Shown piece after piece: positions 8,906 to 17,226 of a DNA stretch of 64,000 nucleotides. Location: positions 42,529 through 106,528 of the forward strand of contig NZ_QLTK01000026.1 of NCBI RefSeq assembly GCF_003269035.1. The letters are read 5' to 3'. This DNA is from Paraburkholderia bryophila. Its GTDB lineage: Bacteria > Pseudomonadota > Gammaproteobacteria > Burkholderiales > Burkholderiaceae. A program made the translations under genes and the position numbers. The notes under the pieces were generated by a model that had not been told where the DNA came from, did not search any database, and was given only the letters and a program-made list of their open reading frames with translations. Numbering within the stretch: the first letter of the stretch is position 1; the number at the start of each line of letters is the position of its first letter.

Positions 8906-11323
8906 GTGACCGTCCGCAACCTCGACGCCTTATTCCGACCCAAATCCGTCGCCGTGATCGGCGCTTCCGGGCGACCGGGCAGTACCGGCGCGATGGTGTG
9001 GGCGCGCGTGCTGGAAGGCGGGTTCGACGGTCCGCTGTGGCCGGTCAATCCGAATCACGCGACCCTGGGCGGCCACAAGGTGATCGGCGACGTCGGCGAT
9101 CTGCCGCAAGCGCCGAGCGTCGCGGTCATTTGCACGCCGCCGGCCACGTGGCCCGGCATCATTCACAAACTCGGCGGACTGGGCACGCGGGCGGCGATTA
9201 TCGTCGGCGAGGCGCGTTGCGATGAGGACCGGCTCGCGCTGCGTCATGCGCTTTCGGCGGCGCGGCCGCATTTGCTGCGGATCGTCGGGCCGGGCAGCCT
9301 CGGCGTGGTGTCGCCGGCGCTGCGCGCGCATCTGGGCGCGCCGTCGTGCACGGTCAAGGCGGGCGGCGTGGCGTGGGTGTCGCGGTCGAACGCGTTGACG
9401 AATGCCGTGCTCGGCTGGGCGCACGCGCGGGGGCTCGGGTTTTCGCACGCGGTCGCGCTGGGCGGCGAGGCCGATGTGGATGCGGGCGACGTCCTCGATT
9501 ATCTGGCGAGCGATCCCGGCACGCGCGCCATTCTGCTCGAACTCGACAGCGTCCGGGCGGCGCGCAAGTTCATGTCGGCAGCGCGCGCGGCGGCGCGCAA
9601 CAAACCGGTCCTGGCATTGCGTTCAGGGCGCGCCGATCCCGCCGATGCGCTCTACACGGCCGCGTTCCGGCGGGCCGGCATGGTGCGCGTCGACGCACTC
9701 GACGATCTGCTCGACGAAATCGAAACGCTCGGCGTGGGCCGCGTCGCAGCCGGCGCAACGGCGACGCTGATCACCAGCGACCGCGGCCTCGCCACGCTCG
9801 CCTGCGACGCCTTCGCGGCCGCCGGCGACACGCTCGCGCCATGGCCCGACGAAGCGTCGGAGGCGCTGCGTCAGGTGTTGCCGCACGCGGTGGGCGGCAA
9901 CCCGCTGCAATTGGGCGACGACGCCCGGCCCGAGCACTTCGGCACCGCGCTCAAACTGCTCGCGGACCATCGCAGCACCGGCACGGCGTTCGTGGTGCAT
10001 GCGTCGACGCATGGCGCGCCGGTCGGTGAAGTCGCGCAGGCGCTAATCGCGAACCAGCGGTTCGCGTACCGAGGCTTGCTGGCGTGCTTCTTCGGCGGCG
10101 TGGATGCCGCCACGCGCGACGCCTTGCACGCGCAAGGCATTCCGGTTCATACGACGCCGCAGCGGCTCGCCCGCGCGTTCGCCCGTCTGATCGATTACCG
10201 GATGGGGCGCGAATTGCTGATGCAGACGCCGGAAGGTCTGCCGGCGCAGATTCCGGCCGCGATCGACGCCGCCCAGGCGCAAGCGCGCGAGGCGCTGACG
10301 GCCGGCGAGCACCAACTCACCGGCGCCGCCGCCATGACGTTCCTTCGGCGCTTCGGCTTGCGGGTCGAGGCGCAGCCGGATTTCGCGGAAAGCGACGCGG
10401 CGCCGTCCACGCGGCCAATCGTCGACATTGCCGTCGAACTTCACGACGACGACAACTTCGGCCCGGTCTTCCGCTTCGTCGCGCCGTCGGTGGATGGCGT
10501 GTCCGAGGCGCTGCGCGTCTACGGCCTGCCGCCGCTGAATCCGATGCTGGCGCGCGATATCGTCACGCGTTCGCGCTACGCGCGGCTGGTGTCGCCCGAG
10601 CTGGCGCTGGCCGCGTTGACGGCGCTCTCGCAAGCCGTATGCGACGTCAAGGAAATCGTTGGTCTCGAATTGACGCTGCGGGTCTTCAAGGAACACGTGG
10701 TGGTCGTCAACCCCACGCTCAGTATCGCCACTACGCGCAGCCGGCTCGCGATCGTGCCATACCCGCGCCGCTTCGAAGAGACGCTCGACTGGCAAGGTTT
10801 GCAGGTCACGGTGCGGCCGATCCGTCCTGAAGACGAGGCCGCGCACCATGACTTCGTCGAAGCGATGACGCCGGAAGATTTGCGCCTGCGCTTTTTCGGC
10901 GCGGTGGGCAGTTTCGACCACTCGCAGCTCGCGCGCATGACGCAGATCGACTATGACCGCGAGATGGCGCTGATCGCTACCGTCACGAGCGACGAAGGTT
11001 TCACCCGTACGCTCGGCGTGGTGCGCGCGGTGGCCGATCCCGACAACGAAACGGCGGAATTCGCGGTGGCGGTGCGCTCCGACCAGAAGGGCCGGCGGCT
11101 CGGCCAGTTGCTGATGGACCGCATCATCAAATACGCGCAGGCACGCGGTATCCACTGGCTGGTGGGCGAAGCATTGCGCGAAAACGGTCCGATGATCGCG
11201 CTCGCCAAAGCCTGCGGTTTCACGGTCACGCCGACGGAAGACCCTGGCGTGGTCGGCTTCCGCATGGCGCTCGACGAAGCAGTCGCCACAACCGCAGCGT
11301 CGGTGTCAGCACAAAAAAAATAG
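8906..11323 (+). CDS. Pat-like GNAT acetyltransferase fused to degenerate acyl-CoA synthetase
   Basis: Predicted 805-aa protein of the family that includes Pat/YfiQ protein lysine acetyltransferases, which acetylate and switch off acyl-CoA synthetases. Start is GTG 8906 with GGAG 7 bases upstream; the frame stays open much further back without a start signal. Order: CoA-binding Rossmann domain (LFRPKSVAVIGASGRPGSTG, residues 8-27), succinyl-CoA synthetase-like middle, a reduced ATP-grasp-like part (to about 620), and a C-terminal GNAT domain (about 634-800; VTVRPIRPEDE, then RRLGQLLMDRII for acetyl-CoA). The segment that should carry the catalytic phospho-histidine is missing (RSGRADPADALY around residue 245), as is the usual PDxxHK motif of the ATP-grasp part, so synthetase activity is unlikely. 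Confidence 0.85.
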   Translation: MTVRNLDALFRPKSVAVIGASGRPGSTGAMVWARVLEGGFDGPLWPVNPNHATLGGHKVIGDVGDLPQAPSVAVICTPPATWPGIIHKLGGLGTRAAIIVGEARCDEDRLALRHALSAARPHLLRIVGPGSLGVVSPALRAHLGAPSCTVKAGGVAWVSRSNALTNAVLGWAHARGLGFSHAVALGGEADVDAGDVLDYLASDPGTRAILLELDSVRAARKFMSAARAAARNKPVLALRSGRADPADALYTAAFRRAGMVRVDALDDLLDEIETLGVGRVAAGATATLITSDRGLATLACDAFAAAGDTLAPWPDEASEALRQVLPHAVGGNPLQLGDDARPEHFGTALKLLADHRSTGTAFVVHASTHGAPVGEVAQALIANQRFAYRGLLACFFGGVDAATRDALHAQGIPVHTTPQRLARAFARLIDYRMGRELLMQTPEGLPAQIPAAIDAAQAQAREALTAGEHQLTGAAAMTFLRRFGLRVEAQPDFAESDAAPSTRPIVDIAVELHDDDNFGPVFRFVAPSVDGVSEALRVYGLPPLNPMLARDIVTRSRYARLVSPELALAALTALSQAVCDVKEIVGLELTLRVFKEHVVVVNPTLSIATTRSRLAIVPYPRRFEETLDWQGLQVTVRPIRPEDEAAHHDFVEAMTPEDLRLRFFGAVGSFDHSQLARMTQIDYDREMALIATVTSDEGFTRTLGVVRAVADPDNETAEFAVAVRSDQKGRRLGQLLMDRIIKYAQARGIHWLVGEALRENGPMIALAKACGFTVTPTEDPGVVGFRMALDEAVATTAASVSAQKK

Positions 11324-11378
11324 CGCCGGGCGAGACTCGCACAGCCTCACTCGACGCTATATTCGTTCCACAACCTGC

Positions 11379-11924
11379 TTAAGCCGGCAGCTTGGCGACG
11401 GCCTCATCGACCTGCGTGCGCGTCACCGACAACTCTTCCAGCCACGCATCCGCATACACGGCGCCGGTCTCACGCTCCAGACGCGCAATCGTCGCCGCGC
11501 AACGAATCGCATCCTTCGGCGTGGCGATGAACGACTTCACCGATTCGCCGGCCTTGAACGCGTCGAACAGGGGCACGCGAATATCGTCCGGCAGCGCACG
11601 GGTGGTCCACTGGTACGGCTTGCCATTGAACGTGAACTGCGGCGGCAACACGCGTTCCTTCTTGGCGGCGGGAATCAGGCCGAACATGCGCGCGGCGTCG
11701 CCGATCTGCTCGGCCGAAAACAGCTCGTCCGGGCTGATGTCGAATTGCTGAATGAACGTCTCGATGCTTTGCATCGCCGCGGCGCGGTCGTCGCGGCGCT
11801 TTTGCGCATGCGCGACGATGTCGCGCAGTTCGTCGGCTTCTTCGGGCGTGATCGTGAAGCTCGACTGCTTCTGCTGGAGTTCGGAAAAACGCTGGAATTC
11901 GGAATCGGTCAGAAGTTTGGCCAT
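11379..11924 (-). CDS. Unrecognised 181-aa protein
   Basis: No family was recognised. The protein is soluble, with no signal peptide or membrane segment. The N-terminal half (residues 1-70) is helical and charged, likely to form coiled-coil or helical hairpins; the second half has a short beta-rich stretch (PPQFTFNGKPYQWTTR, about 93-108) followed by helices. The overall plan, N-terminal oligomerising helices plus a small C-terminal domain, is loosely like H-NS-type proteins, but the H-NS DNA-binding motif is not there. The ATG is at 11924 and the composition matches its neighbours. It lies alone between the convergent Pat-like gene and the IclR gene. Confidence 0.75.
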   Translation of the reverse strand: MAKLLTDSEFQRFSELQQKQSSFTITPEEADELRDIVAHAQKRRDDRAAAMQSIETFIQQFDISPDELFSAEQIGDAARMFGLIPAAKKERVLPPQFTFNGKPYQWTTRALPDDIRVPLFDAFKAGESVKSFIATPKDAIRCAATIARLERETGAVYADAWLEELSVTRTQVDEAVAKLPA

Positions 11925-12066
11925 TGCTTATCGATGCGCGCGCATGAGTGAACCCATGCGGCTTAAATTTGAGAGGGTCGCCATTCTAAACCATGTGCGC
12001 GAGCGGCCGATCGTCGACCGGGTTTCGACGCCGCACGGCTCGATAACACCCTCTCCCGACGCAGCG

Positions 12067-12855
12067 CTAGCCGGCATCCTCGCGAAACATCGACAACGCT
12101 TGCACCGTCTCGCGTAGCAGGGCGGTCGCCGCTTCCAGCGTGGGCGCGACGTATTCGTCGATGCGCCGCAGGTATGGGCAGGTGAGTACCGCGATCGCCT
12201 GGCCGGCCGGTCCCTGGATCGGAAACGTGAGGTCGGTCACGCCGAAGGTCTGCTGGCTGTCCTTCTGCGAGAAACCGGCCGTGCGAATCCGTTCGCAGGC
12301 CTGTTCGAGCGCGTCGCGATCGATCGTGACCTCGCCCTTCACGCGGGTGTGTTCGGCCAGCATCTGCCGACGTTGTTCGACGCTTTGAAACGCGAGCATG
12401 ACGCGGCCCGAACCGGTGTCGATCAAACCGACCCGCGAGCCGAGCCGAACCGACATGCCCCATGTGCCGGGGCCGTCCACCTGAGCGATCACCAGCAGGT
12501 TGCCGCGGTCGTACACCACCAGGTGACACGATTGTTCGGCAGCATCGGCGAAGCGCTGCATCAGCGGTAAGGCTTCCGCGATCAGACGGTTCATCGGCGG
12601 ATGACGGTGCGCCAGCGCGTACAGCTTCAGGCTCAGCGAATAGCGGTCGCCGGCGGCCGAGCGCACCACGTACTGGCGCGCCACCAGGCGTTCGAGCATG
12701 CGGTACATCTCGCTGGCGTTGCGCCCCAGCGACTTGGTGATCTCGGCGCGTGTCAGTCCGTCTTTCTGCTCGGCGAGCAGTTCCAGGATGTCGAGGCCCT
12801 TGTCGAGCGCGGGGGCGCGGTAACGGTCGGCGTCGTCTTTGTCGTCTGCGTCCAT
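12067..12855 (-). CDS. IclR-family regulator, likely of the fucose operon
   Basis: Transcriptional regulator of 262 aa from the ATG at 12855. A winged helix-turn-helix (about 12-75: ALDKGLDILELLAEQKDGLT, then LGRNASEMYRMLERLV) is followed by the IclR effector domain with GSRVGLIDTGSGRVML and the typical C-terminal TFPIQGPAGQAIAVL stretch. In-frame ATGs at 12885 and 12972 are possible; none has a strong ribosome site, and 12855 gives the usual family length. It is divergent from the sugar ABC/fucose operon across 368 bp that contain a symmetric element over a promoter, so it most likely controls that operon with the sugar or an acid intermediate as effector (inference). Confidence 0.88.
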   Translation of the reverse strand: MDADDKDDADRYRAPALDKGLDILELLAEQKDGLTRAEITKSLGRNASEMYRMLERLVARQYVVRSAAGDRYSLSLKLYALAHRHPPMNRLIAEALPLMQRFADAAEQSCHLVVYDRGNLLVIAQVDGPGTWGMSVRLGSRVGLIDTGSGRVMLAFQSVEQRRQMLAEHTRVKGEVTIDRDALEQACERIRTAGFSQKDSQQTFGVTDLTFPIQGPAGQAIAVLTCPYLRRIDEYVAPTLEAATALLRETVQALSMFREDAG

Positions 12856-12978
12856 GGTGAGCGAGGTTCTTTGGCTTTTTCTCATTATCTGGCGCGTGAG
12901 TGTAAGTGCGTGGTGAATCTCTAGCGAGCAGACCGATGTCCAGGGAAAACACGGGGGCATGCTGCAGTGCACATTCCT

Positions 12979-13024
12979 TGACTTCGAAAAGTCCGTATAT
13001 GAATAATACGTTCATTGGTGAATA
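12979..13024 (+). promoter_or_regulatory. Candidate promoter and IclR operator of the fucose operon
   Basis: TTGACT (12979-12984) and AATAAT (13003-13008) with an 18-bp spacer form a plausible sigma-70 promoter. Over the -10 lie three related half-sites: TGAAT at 13001-13005, TTCAT at 13012-13016 and TGAAT at 13020-13024. The first two form a dyad (ATGAA/TTCAT, 13000-13016), and the third repeats the first. Two opposed half-sites plus one direct copy is the layout known for some IclR-family regulators (PobR/PcaU). A site over the -10 would suit repression. Confidence 0.4.
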
Positions 13025-13102
13025 GACGCACACCAATACACGATAAGAAAGCGCAGGACGAAGTGCCGGCCGCAAAGGTCCGGTCCACGCCGTTCCCACA
13101 AC

Positions 13103-13212
13103 GCAGTGCCTTGCATGGGGCTGGAGTCAGTGCCGAAGCACTAACGCCGGTCCGATCGCAGCGCCCTGCATGGGGCCGGAGTAAGTGCTAAAGCACTCAC
13201 TCCGGCCGACAT
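13103..13212 (+). repeat. Tandem 55-bp palindromic repeat in the fucose operon leader
   Basis: Two imperfect copies of a 55-bp unit (13103-13157 and 13158-13212) lie directly before the ribosome site (AGGAG, 13213-13217) of the first ABC gene. Copy 2 contains a long hairpin: arms 13174-13182 and 13199-13207 (9 bp perfect), one mismatch, then AGTGCT/AGCACT with an AA loop. Copy 1 has the same inner stem but a decayed outer stem. It may be a dispersed extragenic palindrome, an mRNA-stabilising leader or a regulator site. Confidence 0.75.
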
Positions 13213-13223
13213 AGGAGACAACC

Positions 13224-14270
13224 ATGTCATTCGCGAAAGGGCCGCACGCGGTCCGCCGTTCGTTCCGTAGTTCGCTCTTCACCCTGGCCGCCGCGGCGTG
13301 CATCGCCAGCCTCGGCGCTGCCGGTACCGCTCGGGCCGATACCGGCAAGATCGGCCTCGATCTGCCGCTGCTCACGTCGCCGTTCTGGCAGTCGTACAAC
13401 AACTATCTGCCCAAGTATGCGAAGGACTCGGGCCTCGATATCCTCGCGCCGGTCAATTCGAACGGCGATCCGGCCCAGCAGATCACCGACATGAACAACC
13501 TGCTGAACCTCGGTGCGAAGGGTATCGTGGTCGGCCCGCTGGATTCGGCGGCGATCAGCCGCGCGCTCGACGCCGCTGCGGCCAAAAACGTCCCCGTGGT
13601 AGCCGTGGACGTCGCGCCGACGCAAGGCAAGGTCGCGATGGTGGTGCGCGCCGACAATCGCGCGTACGGCGAGAAGGCGTGCAAATACATCGGCGATCAC
13701 GTGAAGTCGGGCAAGGTCGTGCAGATCATGGGCGATCTGGCCTCAGTGAACGGGCGCGACCGCTCGGAAGCGTTCCGCTCGTGCATGAAGGGTTATCCGG
13801 GGCTGACGGTGCTGGAGATTCCGGCAGCCTGGAAGGGCGACGTGGCGGCCACCGCGCTCGACAGTCTGCTGACCGCGAATCCCGACGTGAAGGGGATCTA
13901 CATGCAAGCGGGCGGCGTGTATCTGTCGCCGACGCTGCAAACGCTGCGCCGCAAGCAGATGATGTTTCCGGTGGGCGACCCGAAGCACGTCGTGATCGTC
14001 AGTAACGACGGCATCCCGCAGGAGTTCGATGCGATTCGCCGCGGCGACATCGACGCGACCGTGTCCCAACCCGCCGATTCGTACGCGAAATATGGCCTGT
14101 TCTATATCAAGGCCGCGTTGGCGGGGCAAACCTTCAAGCCGGGCCCGACCGATCACGGCAGCAAGATCATCCAGCTGGCGCCGGGGATTCTCGAAGACCA
14201 ACTGCCCGCGCCGCTCGTGACGAAGGCGAACGTCGACGATAAAGCCTTGTGGGGTAATACCGTCAAATGA
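13224..14270 (+). CDS. Periplasmic sugar-binding protein of ABC importer (probable L-fucose)
   Basis: Substrate-binding lipoprotein-free periplasmic protein of 348 aa, RbsB/ribose-type family. A signal peptide (residues 1-38, ending TARA) precedes the mature GKIGLDLPLLTSPFWQSYNN start typical of this family; NSNGDPAQQITDMNNLL and KGIVVGPLDSAAI follow, the fold's characteristic helix and strand. The start ATG has AGGAG 6 bases upstream. It is first in an operon with the ATPase (4-bp overlap), permease and sugar-acid enzymes. L-fucose is inferred from the catabolic genes; L-galactose or D-arabinose, which share stereochemistry, are alternatives. Confidence 0.9.
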   Translation: MSFAKGPHAVRRSFRSSLFTLAAAACIASLGAAGTARADTGKIGLDLPLLTSPFWQSYNNYLPKYAKDSGLDILAPVNSNGDPAQQITDMNNLLNLGAKGIVVGPLDSAAISRALDAAAAKNVPVVAVDVAPTQGKVAMVVRADNRAYGEKACKYIGDHVKSGKVVQIMGDLASVNGRDRSEAFRSCMKGYPGLTVLEIPAAWKGDVAATALDSLLTANPDVKGIYMQAGGVYLSPTLQTLRRKQMMFPVGDPKHVVIVSNDGIPQEFDAIRRGDIDATVSQPADSYAKYGLFYIKAALAGQTFKPGPTDHGSKIIQLAPGILEDQLPAPLVTKANVDDKALWGNTVK

Positions 14271-15787
14271 GCGAGCCGACGCCCTCCGTGCCGGTGGTCG
14301 AAGCGTTTGGCGTGACCAAACGCTACGGTTCGACGGCCGCGCTGAACGACGTGAGCATCCGCGTGATGCCCGGCGAGTCGCATGCACTCGTCGGGCGCAA
14401 CGGCGCGGGGAAATCGACGCTGGTGTCGATTCTCACCGGCCTGCGCAAACCCGATACCGGCGAGGTTCGCTTCGGCGGCGCGGCTGCGCCGTCGATCGCG
14501 GATCGCGACGCCTGGCGTGAGCGCGTCGCGTGCGTCTATCAACATTCGACGATCATCCGCGATCTGAGCGTGGCGGAGAATCTGTTCATCAACCGTCAGC
14601 CGTCGCGCGGCGGCGTGATCGACTGGCGCGCGATGCGTCGCGACGCGCGCGAACTGCTCGATCACTGGAAGATCGACGTGCGCGAAGAGGCTCGCGCGGG
14701 CGATCTCAGCGTGGAAGCGCGGCAGTTGGTGGAAATCGCACGGGCACTGTCGTACGGTGCGCGTTTCATCATTCTCGACGAACCGACTGCGCAACTCGAC
14801 GGCGACGAAATCAAACGCCTGTTCCGGCGTATCCGCGAATTGCAGCGCGAAGGCGTGACCTTCCTGTTCATCTCTCACCATCTGCAAGAGGTGTACGAGA
14901 TCTGTCAGGCCGTGACGGTGTTGCGCGACGCGCGGCATATCGTTAGCGCGCCGGTATCCGCGTTGCCGCGCGAACAGTTGATCGAAGCGATGACCGGCGA
15001 ACGCGGCGGCCTGGCCGTCGCCGATGCGGCCGCGCGCGACGCGTTGCCCGCCGATACGGCAATCGCATTGCAAGTCGACGACCTTGCCGGCTCCGATTAC
15101 GACAAGGTGTCGTTCACCGTGAAGCGTGGCGAAGTGGTCGGCCTGACCGGCGCGACGAGCAGCGGCCGCACGAGCGTTGCCGAAGCGATTGCCGGTTTGC
15201 GGGCGGCCAAACGCGGCACGATCCGCGTCGACGGCGCGATTTTGCCGCCGGGCGATGTGCCGGCGGCGCTCGCGCATGGCGTCGGCTGCGTGCCGAAGGA
15301 TCGCCATCACGAAGGCCTGGTGTTGACGCAGTCGGTCGCGGAAAACGCGTCGATGACGATCGCGCGTGTGCTCGGCAAGTTCGGCATCGCGCCGCCCGCG
15401 AAGAAGAACGCGTTCGGCCAGAAAATGATCGACGCGCTCGGCATCGTCGCGCAAGGTCCGGAGCACGTCGTGTCCGGGCTATCCGGCGGCAATCAGCAGA
15501 AAGTGGTGATGGCGCGCGCGCTCGCCACCAACCCGAACGTGCTCGTGCTGATCGACCCCACCGCGGGCGTCGACGTGAAATCGAAAGAAGCGTTGCTCTC
15601 CGTCGTGGATCGCGTGCGCGAAGAGGGCAAGGCCGTGCTGGTCGTGTCCGGCGAACTCGACGATCTGCGTACCTGTGACCGTGTGCTGGTCATGTTCCGT
15701 GGCCGTGTCGCGGCCGAATTTCCCGCGGGTTGGCAGGACCACGACCTGATCGCATCCGTTGAAGGAGTCAGTCTCCATGAAGAATAG
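14267..15787 (+). CDS. Sugar ABC transporter ATPase, duplicated NBDs (RbsA-like)
   Basis: Cytoplasmic energising subunit of the importer, 506 aa, with two fused nucleotide-binding domains. Domain 1 has Walker A GRNGAGKST (near residue 45), signature LSVEARQLVEIARAL and Walker B FIILDEPTAQ. Domain 2 has a degenerate Walker A (GATSSGRTS), signature LSGGNQQKV and VLVLIDPTAGVD. This asymmetry is normal for RbsA/MglA/XylG-type ATPases. Its ATG overlaps the stop of the binding protein (ATGA), showing translational coupling, and the permease start lies inside its last codons. Confidence 0.93.
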   Translation: MSEPTPSVPVVEAFGVTKRYGSTAALNDVSIRVMPGESHALVGRNGAGKSTLVSILTGLRKPDTGEVRFGGAAAPSIADRDAWRERVACVYQHSTIIRDLSVAENLFINRQPSRGGVIDWRAMRRDARELLDHWKIDVREEARAGDLSVEARQLVEIARALSYGARFIILDEPTAQLDGDEIKRLFRRIRELQREGVTFLFISHHLQEVYEICQAVTVLRDARHIVSAPVSALPREQLIEAMTGERGGLAVADAAARDALPADTAIALQVDDLAGSDYDKVSFTVKRGEVVGLTGATSSGRTSVAEAIAGLRAAKRGTIRVDGAILPPGDVPAALAHGVGCVPKDRHHEGLVLTQSVAENASMTIARVLGKFGIAPPAKKNAFGQKMIDALGIVAQGPEHVVSGLSGGNQQKVVMARALATNPNVLVLIDPTAGVDVKSKEALLSVVDRVREEGKAVLVVSGELDDLRTCDRVLVMFRGRVAAEFPAGWQDHDLIASVEGVSLHEE

Positions 15788-16832
15788 TGTGCCCAGTCCC
15801 GCATTCAGCGCCGCGCCGGCCTCAGGGCCGACGCAGGCCGTGGCTGCCGCGACGCGCGGCAAACGCGCGCGCTCCGAACTCGCGCGGCTGCGTGAACTGG
15901 CCTTGCTGCCCGCGCTCGCGTTGCTGCTGGTGATCGGCGCGTTCGTCAGTCCCAGCTTTCTGACCAAGGCGAATCTGATCAGCGTGCTGGGCGCGTCGGC
16001 CGCGCTTGCGCTGGTGGTGCTCGCGGAATCGTTGATCGTGTTGACCGGCAAGTTCGATCTGTCGCTCGAGTCGACCGTGGGGATCGCGCCCGCCGTCGGC
16101 GCGATGCTGGTGATGCCGGCGGCGTCCGCGGGCTTCGGCACGCAATGGCCGGCGGCGGTCGGCCTGCTCGCCATCGTGGCGGTGGGCGCGGTGATCGGGT
16201 TGATCAACGGCTTCCTGGTCGTGCGCTTGCGGCTGAACGCCTTCATCGTCACGCTGGCCATGCTGATCGTGCTGCGCGGCATGCTGGTGGGTGTCACCAA
16301 AGGCGGCACGCTGTTCGATATGCCGCCCTCGTTCTTCGCGCTCGCCACCACGATCGTGTTCGGCTTGCCGTTGTCGGTGTGGCTCGCGGCGGTGGCCTTC
16401 GCGATCGCCGCGTTCGTGCTGCGTTATCACCGGTTGGGCCGCGCGCTGTACGCGATCGGCGGCAATCCGGAGGCGGCGCGCGCGGCGGGGATTCGCGTCG
16501 AGCGCATCACGTGGGGCGTATTCGTGCTCGGCAGCGTGCTCGCCTCGATCGGCGGCCTGATCGTGACCGGCTATGTCGGCGCGATCAACGCGAACCAGGG
16601 CAACGGCATGATTTTCACGGTGTTCGCGGCGGCCGTGATCGGCGGTATTTCGCTCGACGGCGGCAAGGGTACGATGTTCGGCGCGCTCACCGGCGTGCTG
16701 CTGCTCGGCGTCGTGCAAAACCTGTTGACACTCGCGCAGGTACCGTCGTTCTGGATTCAGGCCATCTACGGCGCGATCATTCTGGGCTCGCTGATGGTGG
16801 CGCGGCTCGCCAGCGGCGAAGGTCAGAACTGA
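15777..16832 (+). CDS. Sugar ABC transporter permease (RbsC-like)
   Basis: Inner-membrane permease of about 351 aa with eight or more hydrophobic segments. The first begins around residue 42 (LALLPALALLLVIGAFVSPS) after a basic N-terminal tail. The family features VLTGKFDLSLESTVGIAP, NGFLVVRLRLNAFIVTLAML and GGNPEAARAAGIRVERI (the EAA-like coupling loop) are visible. ATG 15777 follows GAAGGAG by 10 bases and overlaps the end of the ATPase gene; an alternative start at 15759 lacks this signal. It completes a one-permease, one-double-ATPase importer of the carbohydrate uptake family 2 type. Confidence 0.93.
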   Translation: MKNSVPSPAFSAAPASGPTQAVAAATRGKRARSELARLRELALLPALALLLVIGAFVSPSFLTKANLISVLGASAALALVVLAESLIVLTGKFDLSLESTVGIAPAVGAMLVMPAASAGFGTQWPAAVGLLAIVAVGAVIGLINGFLVVRLRLNAFIVTLAMLIVLRGMLVGVTKGGTLFDMPPSFFALATTIVFGLPLSVWLAAVAFAIAAFVLRYHRLGRALYAIGGNPEAARAAGIRVERITWGVFVLGSVLASIGGLIVTGYVGAINANQGNGMIFTVFAAAVIGGISLDGGKGTMFGALTGVLLLGVVQNLLTLAQVPSFWIQAIYGAIILGSLMVARLASGEGQN

Positions 16833-16857
16833 TGCGCACGTTTTCCGGAGAACTCAT

Positions 16858-17184
16858 TTGACCCGCCCATCCGTGCAAACCGATCCTCGTCTGATCCTGC
16901 TCAGTCCCGCCGACAATTGCCTGATCGCGGCGGCGCGTCTCGACGCGGGCACGCAGGTGGAAATAGAAGGCGATCGCGTGACGCTCGCCAAAACCATCGA
17001 ACTCGGTCACAAGGTCGCGCGTCATGGCCTCGCGAAAGACGACAAGGTGCTGCGCTACGGCGCGGTGATCGGTCATGTGACGGAAGCGGTGGCGCGTGGC
17101 GCGCATCTGCATACGCACAACCTCGAAAGCGATTACCTGCCCACCTATACCCACGACGCGGGTCACGCGTTCGTCCATCACTGA
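16858..17184 (+). CDS. UxaA-family dehydratase, N-terminal (SAF) subunit
   Basis: Small 108-aa protein equal to the N-terminal SAF domain of altronate hydrolase-type dehydratases (LSPADNCLIAAARLDAG, then GHKVARHGLAKDDKVLRYG and HLHTHNLES). It would pair with the 436-aa catalytic partner encoded next to form one sugar-acid dehydratase. The start appears to be TTG at 16858, with CCGGAG 7 bases upstream; an in-frame GTG at 16873 is the alternative. In this operon the substrate is most likely L-fuconate, converted to 2-keto-3-deoxy-L-fuconate. Confidence 0.85.
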   Translation: MTRPSVQTDPRLILLSPADNCLIAAARLDAGTQVEIEGDRVTLAKTIELGHKVARHGLAKDDKVLRYGAVIGHVTEAVARGAHLHTHNLESDYLPTYTHDAGHAFVHH

Positions 17185-17226
17185 AACGGGCACAACGACG
17201 CGGCCGTGCGCCGCGCTGGAACGATC

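Noticed and set aside
13103..13212. CRISPR array or insertion sequence ends
   Set aside because: Only two units, no spacers of even length, no transposase nearby; better described as tandem palindromic repeats.
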